Source of the DNA: Telopea speciosissima
Lineage: Eukaryota > Streptophyta > Magnoliopsida > Proteales > Proteaceae
Direction of reading: 5' to 3'
Assembly (NCBI RefSeq): GCF_018873765.1
Contig: NC_057920.1
Location: 41,937,267 to 42,001,266, forward strand
Length of the DNA stretch: 64,000 nt
In this document: positions 23,103-34,574 of the stretch, in pieces
How positions within the stretch are numbered: the stretch's first letter is position 1
Layout: the number at the start of each line of letters is the position of its first letter
Translations under genes and position numbers: made by a program
Notes under the pieces: generated by a model
Database searches by the model: none
What the model was told of the DNA's origin: nothing
What the model saw: only the letters and a program-made list of their open reading frames with translations

Positions 23103-23364
23103 TAGAGTTAGTCAAGACCACCATCCCTTTATTATGTGATAACACGAGGACGATTGACAGTCCAAGGATCCTAGGGCTCATCAGAGGAACAAACATGTGC
23201 AGCCGAAGTATCACCTGATTAGAGAGATAATCCAACAAGGTGATGTAACTGTTTCTAAAGTTGGCACTGCTGACAATGTGTCAGATGTGATGACAAAAGG
23301 ATTAACTCCTATAGTGTTTGAAAAATATATTGACAACATGGGAGTAACTTTTGTTGGTAATTGA
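23103..23364 (+). pseudogene. Copia RNase H, C-terminal fragment
   Basis: After a frame break the sequence reads KHVQPKYHLIREIIQQGDVT and then DNVSDVMTKGLTPIVFEKYI, ending in a stop at 23362-23364. This is the C-terminus of the RNase H domain of a plant copia polyprotein. PLLCDN just upstream, in another frame, carries the Asp of the domain's CDN motif. The rest of pol has been cut off by the element at 22138-23100. Confidence 0.85.
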
Positions 23365-23386
23365 CTTTGATGTACAAGTGGGAGAT

Positions 23387-23871
23387 TATTGGATTTGTGT
23401 GTCCATCAAACCCAGATTATTAAACTATTGAATTTAATTTTTATATTTTATTATTTTATTTGGGCTTATAAGAATGTTTCATAGGTCTTTACCTACAACT
23501 GGTCTGAACTTAGAACGGGACTGGACATCCCATTTATATGGTTTCCATATCGCATGTCACGAGAAATGCTGATTTCAGTTCATGGATGTAGGTACACCTA
23601 GAGAACATGTATAGATGAGAATCTAGTACACATATCTAATGTATTGCTATAGGTTGTGTGTGTGTTATACTTACCTGCCACTTGATGGCCCTTTGACCTG
23701 AAAGATTCCATTTGTTGCAGTGTGGCATTACGAATTTTGGTTAGCCAATGGTTGATGTTCAATCGAACTATAAACCGGTACAATGGATTCGTGATCCTGC
23801 ATTGTAAGCAAAGAGGTTTCTAAACATGGAATCCACTATCCATTTACGGGGAATATCTAGGAGAGAGAAAG
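23387..23871 (+). mobile_element. Copia 3' LTR, left half (split by the gypsy insertion)
   Basis: A polypurine tract (AAGTGGGAGAT, 23376-23386) precedes an LTR starting TATTGGATTTG. It is interrupted at 23871 by the gypsy element and resumes at 40681. The right half (to about 41542) has a TATAAAAAGGG promoter-like site at about 41198 and ends in ...TTCCCAACA. Joining both halves gives an LTR of about 1.35 kb. Confidence 0.7.
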
Positions 23872-25040
23872 TACCACGCCCCCACTCCACTCATTAGGAA
23901 TAAAGCACAGTCAAGGGGTGATTAGGATGACACGCATCATCCTCTTTCCTACCAGGATCAATGACACAGAGTCCCAGTCCATAGTCCACAATCAAGGACA
24001 AGCATAATGATTACAATTTATAGAGAAGGAAAGAATATTCCATTCAAAACAGAGTAAGTACAAGCGAAAGCAACATAAATAGCAATTACTATATGTTCAG
24101 CTGGCTAGATGATATAATAATAGTTTAACACTGTTTACCGATTGACCATGACGTAACTACTCAAAAGAATATAAAGTAATTACAGACAAATGTTTATAAT
24201 GGGTACAATGCCCCAAAAGAATCAAAAGAGAGGATTATCCCCAACAAGATCACGGCCCATAGGCACAATCATCACAGGGGCATCCGTCGCCGTGTTCCTC
24301 CGACACAGCTTCAGGTTCCTCCATGCCAATACCATCGTAGTCCACTGGCTGGGCCTCGAGACCAGCCAGGTATCCTCCATCTGCATCAAAATCTAAAAAA
24401 GTGTGTACACAGGGGGTTAGCTCCACTGAGTCAGTGAGGGGAAGGGGAATGCATAAACACACAATCACACATAGTCCATGATGAATGTAATGTTAAATAG
24501 ATTTTTCACCCAACAAACAGTCTAAGTCGGGGGTATATGCTACTATGATAACTCAGGAGACACTGTGGGTCACTTAACTTATCACCACAATGAAACCTTT
24601 ATTATCACCAGGGAGCCTACACTGGTCAAAACCTCCAAGGCCACCCAGTGGCGGACCTCGATGATCAGTGGTCATCCCTGACCTGGCCTCTCTCTCCCAC
24701 AGGCAACAAGGAGCCCCGATTACCCAGTGGGAAAGTGAATCCTAACCGTAGATATACTACATGCAAGTCCTATTGTCCTGAGAGGTATTCTAGGTGCTTC
24801 AACGTCCCATTCCATCTAGTACCCGGATACCAGCACAACACGGCGCATACAGGGCAGGATGACAATCAATAGTTTGCATAATCATTTATGGGGTTCTGGT
24901 ACCGGCATACCCAGCACCGTAACCCGATACAATAATGTAAAGTAAACATAATCACATTGCATCACTTCGTAACCAATATAGTTTATATGCAAGGATGCAG
25001 CATGTTCATAATGAACGCAAGCACAAGGGCAATTATATGA

Positions 25041-25079
<39 letters not shown>

Positions 25080-26790
25080 CAAGCCCAAACATCACCCAAA
25101 ACCCACTCACAGTTTGTTTGATTGTTGCTAGGGGTGTTTGATAAGATTTGCCTTAGTGCACGTAATCCCGTATAGGTTACGAAGTCTGGGGATGCGTGAG
25201 AATAATGTTAGAAGAATATAGGTGGGTCCCACAAAGGGTCTCGACAATTAGTTTGAAGTTTAAGTCAAAATAGCACAGACGGAGGCAACCAGGTGAGTTC
25301 GTTCCTGGTTCCGCCCAGGCAATGCAATGAAAATAGATGGGACAGATTCACAATCGGAACTTCTAAGTGAATCCGTTCGTGCGTCCGTCCGGACCCTGAG
25401 ACATTCCCGAGAGCGAACGAAACTACGGACGGAACCACTTAGGTGAGTCCGTTCCTGGCTCCATCCCAACTAGTCAACCGGGTTATACCGAACAGATCAA
25501 CGGACGAAACCACGATGATGGATCCGTTCGTGGATCCGTCGAATCTCTTTTCGAGATTTGGAAGGATTTCCACCTCCAGCCTTTCATTCTTGAGACCACA
25601 GGGTTCCTAGGCTTAGTGAGGTGAGTCCTAAGCTTTGTTAGGGTCCAGAGCACCTAGCCCAACATGGGCCTTAGAGGATTTCAAGGGGTTTGGAATCATC
25701 TCCAGGGTTTCCCCAAACCTTAGATTTAGGTTTTGAGACTTGGTACAGCAATTCAAGCCATTCAACCATAAAAGGCATCAAGGGAGAGAGAAGTAGATCT
25801 CTATTTAGGAACCAAAGAGGGGTATTGGGTTCCTAAAAGGAAACCCTAAGATGGAATCGATCTATAAGGGATTCCCAAGTTTGAAATGGAAAGAGGGGGA
25901 GAGGGGAATGGCACTCACCAGCCTAGATGAGCCAATAGAAGGCTTCCACCTCCAACAGCTCCCTCCAATCACCTTCTCCTTCAACTTCAATGCCCTCCAA
26001 GCTCTCAACGTTTTAGGTTGGTAGAGAAAGTGAAAGATCCAAAAATGGCTAGGCTGTGCGTTTATAACATTTACTCCCACTTAGGGCCTGTTTGGCTTGG
26101 GGCCTTAAGAGTCAAAACTCAATTAAATGCCATCATAGGCAAGTGGGTCCATCTATATAGCACATGCACAATTTAAGGAGACCAAGGGTAGGGTCCACCT
26201 TGTCCGGGTGCTTAGGTAGGATGCCGGGGCACGAGGTGTGGGTCCCACACAAGGAAAACACCCAAAACCCTGAAACAACATGGACGGATTCACGGACAGA
26301 GGCAGTCTTGTGAGTCCATTCGTGACTCCGTCACTACTATAATGGCAGAACCTTAAGGAAAGTTGTTGGGCTTTAGCCCACACTTCAAGGCCACATAAGG
26401 GAGGGTACACTAACATACATCAAGCCAGTATTTTACCCCTCGACCATCATGACGTGTCCTTCGTGATCCCAAAGAGTTACTCGTCCGCGATGCTAAGTTC
26501 GTTACCGAATGAGGTGTCTAAATGTGGGGACATAGGAAACGCCTTTCGATACTCTTCACTCCGGGGACTCGTGCTAGGAGGATAGTCGACGAAATCACCA
26601 TCGACAAATCTCTGCCATTGTCGGTTGAGGAACCTCTGTTCGACAGGTAGACATATGTATTGGTCAATGATCTTGTGGCTGGGTTTGATTACAAATGAAA
26701 ACAGTTCTCTAGCGTACATGGCAGCAGTATCTACACGTCATAAGGGAGAGAAACTATAATTAAATAGCAATTTCGGGCGCGGATGTAGCA
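23872..26790 (-). repeat. 3' LTR of the gypsy element
   Basis: It starts TGCTACATCC on the minus strand at 26790 and ends near ...GGGGGCGTGGTA at 23872. It holds a (TA)n tract at 25043-25078 and clusters of inverted repeats built on ACGGACGGA / TCCGTTCGTG (25263-25560 and 26280-26335). Confidence 0.9.
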
Positions 26791-28174
26791 TCCCCCCCAC
26801 CTTACAAGAAATTTCATCCCAAAAATTTGGCGTACCTTGTAAGAATCCAAGGGAAGGGTACTTCCCTTGCATCTCCACTTCGGCTTCCCAGGACACTTCT
26901 TCCTCTGGGTGATTGCACCACTTCACCTTCATGTAGTGAATAGGTCTATTGTAAAGATTCACGACTTTGCTGTCCAAAATCTTCTCGGGCTGTTCCTTAT
27001 AAGACATATCCGCTGCCAGCTTCGGTGGTTCTTGTGATAGAACATGGCTTGGGTCATGCATGTACTTCCATAACATGGACACGTGGAAGATGTCATGCAC
27101 GTCATCTAAAGAGGGTGGGAGTGCTAACCGATAAGCCACCGGTCCGACCTTCGCAAGAATTTCTTAGGGCCCAATGTATCTCGGGCTTAGATTGCCCTTC
27201 TTGCTGAACTGCATCACACCCTTGGTGGGCGACACTTTGAGGAATACTTTGTCACTGAGAGAGAACTCTAGATCCTTCTGTCTTTGGTCCACATAGCATT
27301 TCTGCCTAGATTGAGCAGCCTTGATTCATTCATGGATCAAGTCCATCTTCTCACAAGTTGCTTGGATCAATTCTAGCCAAAGGATGCGTCGCTCACCTGC
27401 TTCATCCCAGTACAGTGGAGTCCGACACTTCTTCCCATACTGAGCTTCAAATGGTGCCATCCCAATAGTAGCTTGATAACTATTATTGTAGGCGAATTCG
27501 ATAAGCGAGATGTGCTCGTCCCAGTTACCCTGCATATCAATGGCACAGGCTTGGAGCATATCTTCCAATGTCTGTATAGTTCTCTCCGAATGCCCATCCG
27601 TCTGAGGGTGGAAGGCAGTGCTAAAACTCAACAAGGTGCCCATAACTCTCTGGAATCTGCCCCAAAACTTGGATGTGAACTTGGGATCCTGACCTGAGAT
27701 AATGCTAACTGGAACTCCGTGTAGGCGAACCACGTTATCAATGTACAAGCGGGCCAGCTTATCCATAGAATAGGTGACCTTGATTGGGATGAAATGTTCT
27801 GTCTTCGTCAACCTATCCACAATAACCCATAGAGCATCAACACCTCTGGGCATACGAGGCAGTCCAGTGATGAAGTCCATGGTAACATGTTCCCATTTCC
27901 ATTGTGGCACGGGTAAGGACTGTAAAAGGCCATGGGGCCGCTGTCTATCTACCTTGACTTGCTGACAAGTGAGACACCTAGCCACAAATTCAGCTACATC
28001 CCTCTTCATTCCACTCCACCAGTAGTGTCCCTTTAGATTTTTGTACATCTTAGTACTACCTAAGTGAGTCAAATCGGGAGAATCATGTGCTTCTGCCAAT
28101 ACTTCCTTCCTCAGTTGATCATCCTTGGGAACACATAGTTGATCCCTAAACATGAGAACACCACTCTTAGTCAA
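26738..28174 (-). pseudogene. Gypsy integrase with C-terminal chromodomain
   Basis: The integrase segment (28174-27326) shows an HHCC zinc-binding region (H...H...CLTCQQVK), the core start TMDFITGLP with the first catalytic Asp, and the Glu segment (SERTIQTLEDML). The second catalytic position, normally SDRDPxF, reads SGQDPKF, so the catalytic Asp is Gly. After a stop near 27326 and another near 27160, the frame at 27139-26738 gives VGPVAYRLALPP and a chromodomain (EQPEKILDSKV...VKWCNHPEEEVSWE). Chromodomains direct integration to heterochromatin marks and define chromoviruses. Confidence 0.9.
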
Positions 28175-28513
28175 AGTGAAATCCAGATCTCGTTGTGTAT
28201 CACTCTAAATGGCTTCAATGATCTCTTGGAAACGTTCATCTGAGGCCTGAGTCAACTGAATCTTTCCACCAAGGTTGACTGCACCAATAAGGTCGCTAGA
28301 GATAGAGTAACACCCTCTACCAGTAACTCCAAATCCATCCTTCTAGCCTCCTCAACAACTACCTTACTGACCACTAAGGACGCTAGGGATAAGGTCTGGG
28401 ACTTTCAACTAAGAGCATCCGCCACAACGTTTGTCTTACCAGGGTGATAGTGGATGGTAAAATCATAATTCTTCATGAGCTCCAACCATCGCCTTTGTCC
28501 TATGTTAAGTTCC

Positions 28514-29817
28514 TTCTAGGTAAAGAAGTACTTGAGACTTTTATGGTCACTGTAGATCTCGCTCTTCTCTCCATATAGGCAGTGTCTCCAGATCTGTAGA
28601 GCCAAGACCACAGCCGTCAACTCTAAGTCATGAGTTGGGTAATTTTTTTCATAATGCTTCAGCTGACGAGAAGCATAGGCTACTACTTTTCCATCCCGCA
28701 TCAGAACACAACCGAGGCCCATTTTGGAAGCATCACAATAAACTACCATTCCCCCAGTACCATTTGGAATGGTGAGTACCGGAGCTAAAATCAATTGTTG
28801 CTTCAATTTCTGGAAGCTCTTCTTGTAGTCATCGAACCACTCAAACTTCACTCCCTTCCAGGTCAGTCGAGTTATAAGAGCTGAAATCCTTGAAAAGTTC
28901 TTAATAAATCTCTTGTAGTAGCTGGCTAGACCGAGGAAGCTATGAATATCTGCTACATTCATGGGTGTCTCCCAGTCAACTACAGACTTTACCTTACCAG
29001 GTTCAACTTTAATACCCTTGGCAGAAACTAGGTGACCTAAGAAAGCCACTTGTTGTAACCAGAACTCGCATTTGCTGAACTTAGCATACAATTGCTTTTC
29101 ACTCAAGCGCTGCAGCACAAAGCGAAGGTGGTCAGTGTGCTCTTCTTCACTCTTGGAGTAGACCAGAATGTCATCAATAAACATGACAACATACTTATCC
29201 AGCATGTCATGAAACACCCTGTCCATTAACTCCATAAAAGTTGTCGGGGCATTGGTCAGCCCGAAGGACATAACTAGAAACTTGTAGTGACCATATCGCG
29301 ATCTGAAAGCTATCTTGTTGATGTCACTACTTTTGATCTTCAATTGATGTTACCCCGAGCGAAGGTCGATCTTTGAGAATACCCTTACGCCTTGCAACTG
29401 ATCGAATAAATCGTTGATCCTAGGCAGCGGGTACCAATTCTTGATCGTAAGCGTGTTGAGTTCACTGTAATCAATACACATACGCATTCTACCGTCCTGC
29501 TTCTTTACAAACAAAATAGGTGCACCCCTCGGGGAACCACTTGGCCTAATGAAGCCCTTCTTCAACAAATCATTGAGTTGCTCTTGAAGTTCCTTCAATT
29601 CTGATGGGGCTATTCTGTAGGGTGCCTTAGACACTGGAGCAGCACCAGGCACCAGGTCAATCATAAACTCCATCTCCCAGTCCGGTGGTAACCGTGTGCG
29701 GTCTTCCAGAAAGACATCAAGGAAGTCTCTTACTACACTTACCTCTTCCATAGGTGTAATTTTGGCTTTAGTGTCCAGCACGAAGGCTAAGTAACACTGA
29801 CAACCTTCTTCTATCAA
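28514..29817 (-). pseudogene. Gypsy reverse transcriptase and RNase H
   Basis: The N-terminal part (29817-29350) includes [10 protein letters not shown] and ends at DLRSG followed by a stop where the family has Tyr (DLRSGYHQL). The rest (29343-28516) carries the catalytic FIDDILVYS motif, [12 protein letters not shown] and the RNase H signatures [20 protein letters not shown] and SDHKSL. RNase H ends in a stop at about 28514, after YFFT. Two point stops therefore break an otherwise well-kept domain. Confidence 0.93.
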
Positions 29818-29820
29818 CTT

Positions 29821-30227
29821 CTAGACTTGAAGAGCTGAAATGATAGTTTTCTTGGGCTTCTTGCTTTTGTTGCCCTTGAACACAAATTCCTTGCCTTCCT
29901 CTGACTTGAAGAGTACTTTCCTCTCTGCGCAGATCAAGCTGGTTCCGTGTGTGAACAACCAATCCATTCCTAGAATTATATCAAAGTCCTTCATATCCAA
30001 GATTATCAAACTAGCCTCTAGCCCATGGTCGCTTACTCGAACAAGACAAGATTTAAAGATTTGGTCAAGCTTGACCGTACTTCTTGTTGGTGTACAGACT
30101 ATCAGCTTCTGCTCCGTACTTGCCGATCTAATAGGTAGTTTATTGGTAAACGAAGGTGATATAAAAGAGTGCGATGCTCCCGAGTCAAACAACACATAAG
30201 TAGGTATGGAACATATAGAAATCATGC
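29821..30227 (-). pseudogene. Gypsy aspartic protease
   Basis: The sequence YVLFDSGASHSFIS holds the retropepsin DSG catalytic triad and the second conserved element IILGMDWL follows, at the normal distance. The frame ends in a stop at about 29821 before the RT. The start given here is the proposed splice acceptor of the candidate intron (see next entries). Confidence 0.9.
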
Positions 30228-30300
30228 CTGACAAACACCAAATAGCTAAACATGATAAACTCAATATAAGGAATTACATTCAAGTGCTTGAGTACAATAC
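30228..30300 (-). other. Candidate 73-nt spliceosomal intron between gag and protease
   Basis: On the minus strand CAG|GTATTG (30300) and TTTGTCAG|GC (30228) bound a T-rich 73-nt stretch. Removing it joins VITG in frame to MISICSIPTYVLFDSG, which restores the usual Gag-protease spacing (the family has xVTGxxxxxxxxAxVLxDSG). Read unspliced, the gag frame runs through about 20 hydrophobic residues to a stop before the protease. This is an inference from sequence only. Confidence 0.45.
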
Positions 30301-31620
30301 CTGTGATGACACCGGGGTCAGCCTGAGCTTCTTCATGAGTGACAGAATACACTCGCCCCTGAGTTCTGCTTGTTGGAGAAGGAAGAAGTGGGCAAACAAC
30401 TACCTTTGCTTTGGGTGCCTTAGAAGTCACAGTTGGCCACGAACCTGCCTGTCGCGGATGTGGGCAATCCTTGACCATATGACCGGACTCCTTGTAGTTG
30501 TAACACACGAGGGTCTGGGTCCCATAATAAGGAGCCGATGTAGCTTTGGGTCCCTGGGCCACATCAGGTTTATGGGACTGTAATGGAGTTGCAGTCGTGT
30601 AGGCCCCTCTCTTCTGGAACTTATTAGGTCCCCTAGAGTCATAAGATGACATTGGCCTCTTGCCGGCTTGTATGGCCTTGTAGTTCTCTCTCTGCTGATC
30701 TTCAATCATTTTAGCAGCTTGAACCACTTTTGCATAGGTAGGGTACTTATGCAGCTCCACAGATGTACTCAAATTGGCTCTTAGCCCTCTTTCAAACCTT
30801 TTTGCCTTAACTTCCTTAGCCTTCATGCGCGCTGGAGCAAAATAGAAATGCTCCTCAAAGGCCTGTTGGTATTCAAGGACCGACTTGGATCCCTGGCTTA
30901 GGCTCATAAACTCAACTTCCTTCTTCTCTCAAAAATTCCTGGGAAAGTAATTCTCGAGAAAAGCTTCTGTGAACTGAGCCCAGGTTGCATTTGGGTATTT
31001 GGCCCAGAAGTGCTCCTTTGAGGAATGGCACCATGCATCAGCGTCACCTTGGAGTTGGTAAGTGGCACATCAAATCTTATCGGTGTCATTACACTACAAC
31101 ACCTTAAAGATTCTCTCTAAATCTCTTATCCAGGTAGCTGGAAACATAGAATCGTGAATCAGCTTGTAGAAAGTAGGAGGACGATGCTTCTGGAATTTCT
31201 CCGAAAACTTAGAGGCATCAGCCCACTGTGGCGCCACATATTGGACTGGTAGGGCAGTCAGAGCAAGAGGAGATGGATTTGGCACTACTTGCACCGCAGG
31301 GACTTCAACTACAACTGGTGTCGGGGAGGTATAATAGGTGTGGCAGCAACTACGGGAACAGGGACTATGCGCATCGGGGGTGGTACTTGTTGCCCTTCCT
31401 GACCAACATTTTAGAGTTGAGTGGACACAGTTTGCATGAAAGTGCGCTGCTCATGTTGCGTCTCTCGGTGCCCCCATTACATATCTCGTAAAATGTTCCC
31501 CAAGAGTGCGACAACATCCGTATTAGTGTTAACTGGAGGCGGTACAGGCAAACCCTCTTCAGAAACGTCACCGACGTCATCCCTAGGAGGAGAACGATTC
31601 CAGTTGTGGGTGTTGACCAT
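30301..31620 (-). pseudogene. Gypsy Gag
   Basis: It starts MVNTHNWNRS at 31620. The retrotransposon Gag core is visible (FYKLIHDSMFPATWIRDLER, then FLENYFPRN and MSLSQGSKSVLEYQ). The zinc knuckle reads CYNYKESGHMVKDC; the second Cys of CX2C is Tyr. Stops lie near 31530, 31430, 31095 and 30925, with at least one frame change. The Gag C-terminus runs into the candidate intron at 30300. Confidence 0.88.
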
Positions 31621-31800
31621 GTTTCAGCACCTGTCATAAATAAGATGCTTAAGAGGTTAGCATAAGGACATAGTGTAGCAATGCAAGGTGCCTCAAGGGG
31701 ACAAGTAATAAATTTTACACAAGAATGTGTGTAGTGACACACAAGGGGAACCAAGGTCCTAAAGGTAAAGCTAAGCCAAAAATGCAAGCCAATAGCCTTT

Positions 31801-32085
31801 TAGAATGCAAACAGATTCACGGACGGAACTAGTTCTTTGACTCCATTCGTGACTCCGTCGCCAGAATAGGCTGGACGGACTTACGGACGGATTTGCAAAG
31901 TGAATCCGTTCTCAAGGTGCCCATTTTGGCCAAAAGACCGAGATGTACGGAACTACGAACGGATCCTTGGTCATGGTTTCGTTTGATGTTTCGTGCAGTT
32001 CAAAGAACGAAAACTCCAGTTTTTACGCTCGACGGATTCACGGACGGAATCACGATAGTTGATCCGTTCGTGCGTCTGTTCGAAA
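31801..32085. repeat. Inverted-repeat cluster in the gypsy leader
   Basis: At least three imperfect inverted pairs of the form ACGGACGGA...TCCGTTCGTG...TCCGTC follow one another. The same motif set is found in both LTRs (25263-25560, 26280-26335, 35610-35905, 36640-36695). Confidence 0.7.
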
Positions 32086-32253
32086 ATTTTTCATAAGAAT
32101 ACAAACCGCGAGTTTTCAAAACTCATTTTGGCTTGTAAGGAGAGAGCAGAAGCACAGAGCAGGGAGCCCTAGCCTCGTCCGTTCGAAGTTTCCTCGCCAT
32201 TCTTTGGTGGATTCAAGCCCTTCTCCTTCAAAATTCGAGCTTCTTACCCAAAG

Positions 32254-32951
32254 GTAGGTGTTCTTCTCTCCAATTTTGGCTTCTTGGGGTTTGTTCTGAG
32301 GCTTTTCTAGGGTTTTTGTTGGTTTCCTCTTTCATTTTCCATTTTTCTATGTTAAGTTGCATGAAGAGCATTAGAATATTATTTTTCTTTGATTCTATTG
32401 CCCTAAATTCAAGAATGAACACCCCTATTCATCCCTACTCCCATCGACTAGGGCAAGGGTTTGTTAAACCCTTCCCAAAACCAAAAATTCCTACTTTTTT
32501 TTTTGGGCAATTTTAATTTATACTAATGTGTACGCTCTAATCCATCATACCTTTCATGGATGGGTAGTAGTTTGGATGTATTCTTACTTGTTTGGCTTGA
32601 ATGTCAAATTTCTAGATAGAAGTTAAGAGAAAACTCCCAAATTCTCACTGTTTTGGGAAAGAATTTGTCTTATAGCTTGATTGTGTTTAAAATTTCTTTC
32701 TAATCTTCACATATGCATGCTGATTATTCATATTTACCCTGGGTTAGTTTATTTGATTGCTCTCTTAGTAATGCTTATAGGAAATCCTCCTTCTTAAATC
32801 CAAGATCATGGGAGTTCTATTCCTTAACAATTTCTAAATTCCCAAATGAATCTGGAATGTTTAGTTGTTGTGCATTATATATACTCTTTATATTCTTGGT
32901 GAAGTTAGAGTGACCAAACACATGTATTGTCTTTTTATTGCTTGTGTGTAG
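32254..32951 (+). other. Predicted 5'-UTR intron of the antisense gene
   Basis: CCAAAG|GTAGGTG at 32253/32254 is a good donor, and a T-rich stretch ends at TGTGTGTAG|G (32951). The ATG of the antisense ORF lies 15 nt downstream. The sequence before the donor (32140-32253) looks like a plant 5' leader, rich in CT. No transcript evidence is available here. Confidence 0.4.
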
Positions 32952-32965
32952 GTAAATAGAGTGGA

Positions 32966-34125
32966 ATGGCTCCTAAAACAAGGGGTAGCAGGGCTCCTGT
33001 AGCAGCACCAACACCTTTTGATGCTAGTCTATTTGTGTCTGCTAAGGCAGAGAGGCTGTACACTGAGAAGTTCCATGACAGGAAGATCCTAATGGGGAGG
33101 GAAGCCATCCCTGAAGAGTTAGTTGCCTTCAAGGTGGGGCAGAGATTTAATAGGTTGGGGTGGTTCAACATGTTGCTCCTCCCAAGTTCTATTACCACAG
33201 GTTGGTCAGGCACTTTTACTCCAACCTGTCAGTCATCCAGGAGGACGTGGTGAGGCGTCGGGTTAACTTCTTTGTGAAGGGAGTGAAGATTTCCTTCAAT
33301 GAAGTGGAACTGGGGGAATACTTAGAGTGAGCTCTGTTGGAGATCGAGTCTACCACCCACCAGGGAGAGACCCACTCTCTTGTGTGTCCAAGGCAGAGTA
33401 CAGGTATCTGTATTCCATATTAACCAATTAGAAATAAGAGTACCGGGTGAACTTGACCGAGTTTGGTAGGTCGCAGAGGGTCTTGACTATGTTGTCTAAG
33501 ACCAACCTTGTCCCGGTCAAGGGCCACAATACCGAGCCCTCACTTATGGCTGCTGCCCTGGGTTATTCCCTGTATGTGGGTGTTCAGGTGTGTTTGCCCT
33601 ATGCTATCCTCAGGCACATGGAGCAGGTTCTGTTAAAGTCTAAGAAGAAGAAAACCTTACTTATGGGAGACTACTTACCCGTATTTTCTAGCATTTCCAG
33701 GTCAACCTAGAGGATGAGGCAGCATCAGAGAGCTTTAAGGAGCCATTTGGGCGTAATTCCCTAGCTCGGATGTGCATTTCATGTGATAAGTTCAGTGATG
33801 GAGAGCCTGTTGACCCAGAGGGAGATGAGGGTGAGGAGGAGAGTGATGATGAGAAGGAAGCACCAGTGTAGTTTTCTGTTGGAGCCTCTAGTTCGGGGAC
33901 CTCCGACATGAGTGCTATACTAGATGCCCTTAGTCAGCTGAACACCAACATGACCAAGCTCAACTTAGACATGGTGTAGGGGTTTGTAGGCATACAAGGA
34001 CAGTTTGCTTCATATGACCGCCGCTCTGAGAGAGTAGAGAAGGACATCCACGACATCAATGCCTACCTGTACTATGAAGGCAATGATGAAGAGGATGAAG
34101 ACAATGATGAGGAGATGGGGGATTA
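32966..34125 (+). pseudogene. Antisense accessory ORF of the gypsy element (putative plant transposon protein)
   Basis: The ORF runs opposite to gag-pol, between the 5' LTR and gag. It starts MAPKTRGSRAPVAAP; FDASLFVSAKAERLYTEKF and, after a frameshift near 33187, YYHRLVRHFYSNL and FVKGVKISFNEVELGEYL follow. This pattern matches from memory the family annotated as 'putative plant transposon protein' (Transposase_32 / PF20167 type), found in many plant retroelements and of unknown function. The middle is broken by stops and frame changes. The C-terminus is acidic (YLYYEGNDEEDEDNDEEMGD) and ends at a stop near 34125. The ancestral product was about 350-380 residues. Its conservation suggests a past role for the element; this copy is dead. 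Confidence 0.65.
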
Positions 34126-34365
34126 GGCCTCAGGGTAGCTGGAGTTGTGATACATTTTCTTTTCTTCTTGGTGTTATTTTAAGATGGTTGTTTCAAAACG
34201 ATGTTTTTGGTTTTAACTTTACTTTCTGTCTCTCTTTTTTTTTTTTTTAAGAAGTTATGTTCCCAGTTGAAATTTTGGGGTTTTTTTTTTTTTTTGGGTT
34301 ATAAGTAAGGTGCTCACCTCCAATGGAGGTTGAGTAAGCAAGAACAGCTGGATATAGGTTGGACA

Positions 34366-34404
<39 letters not shown>

Positions 34405-34574
34405 TTAATTCTACTGTTCCCTCTATTATCTTGTTATGGTTCTCAGATTCCACCCTAACTAGTCTTCTCCCTATGTGTTATACACATTTTAATTATTTCC
34501 GTTGAAAGCTTCTAACTTAAATCTTATTGTGTAGAGTAATCAAGACAATGTTGCCACGCGCTCTGATACCACGC

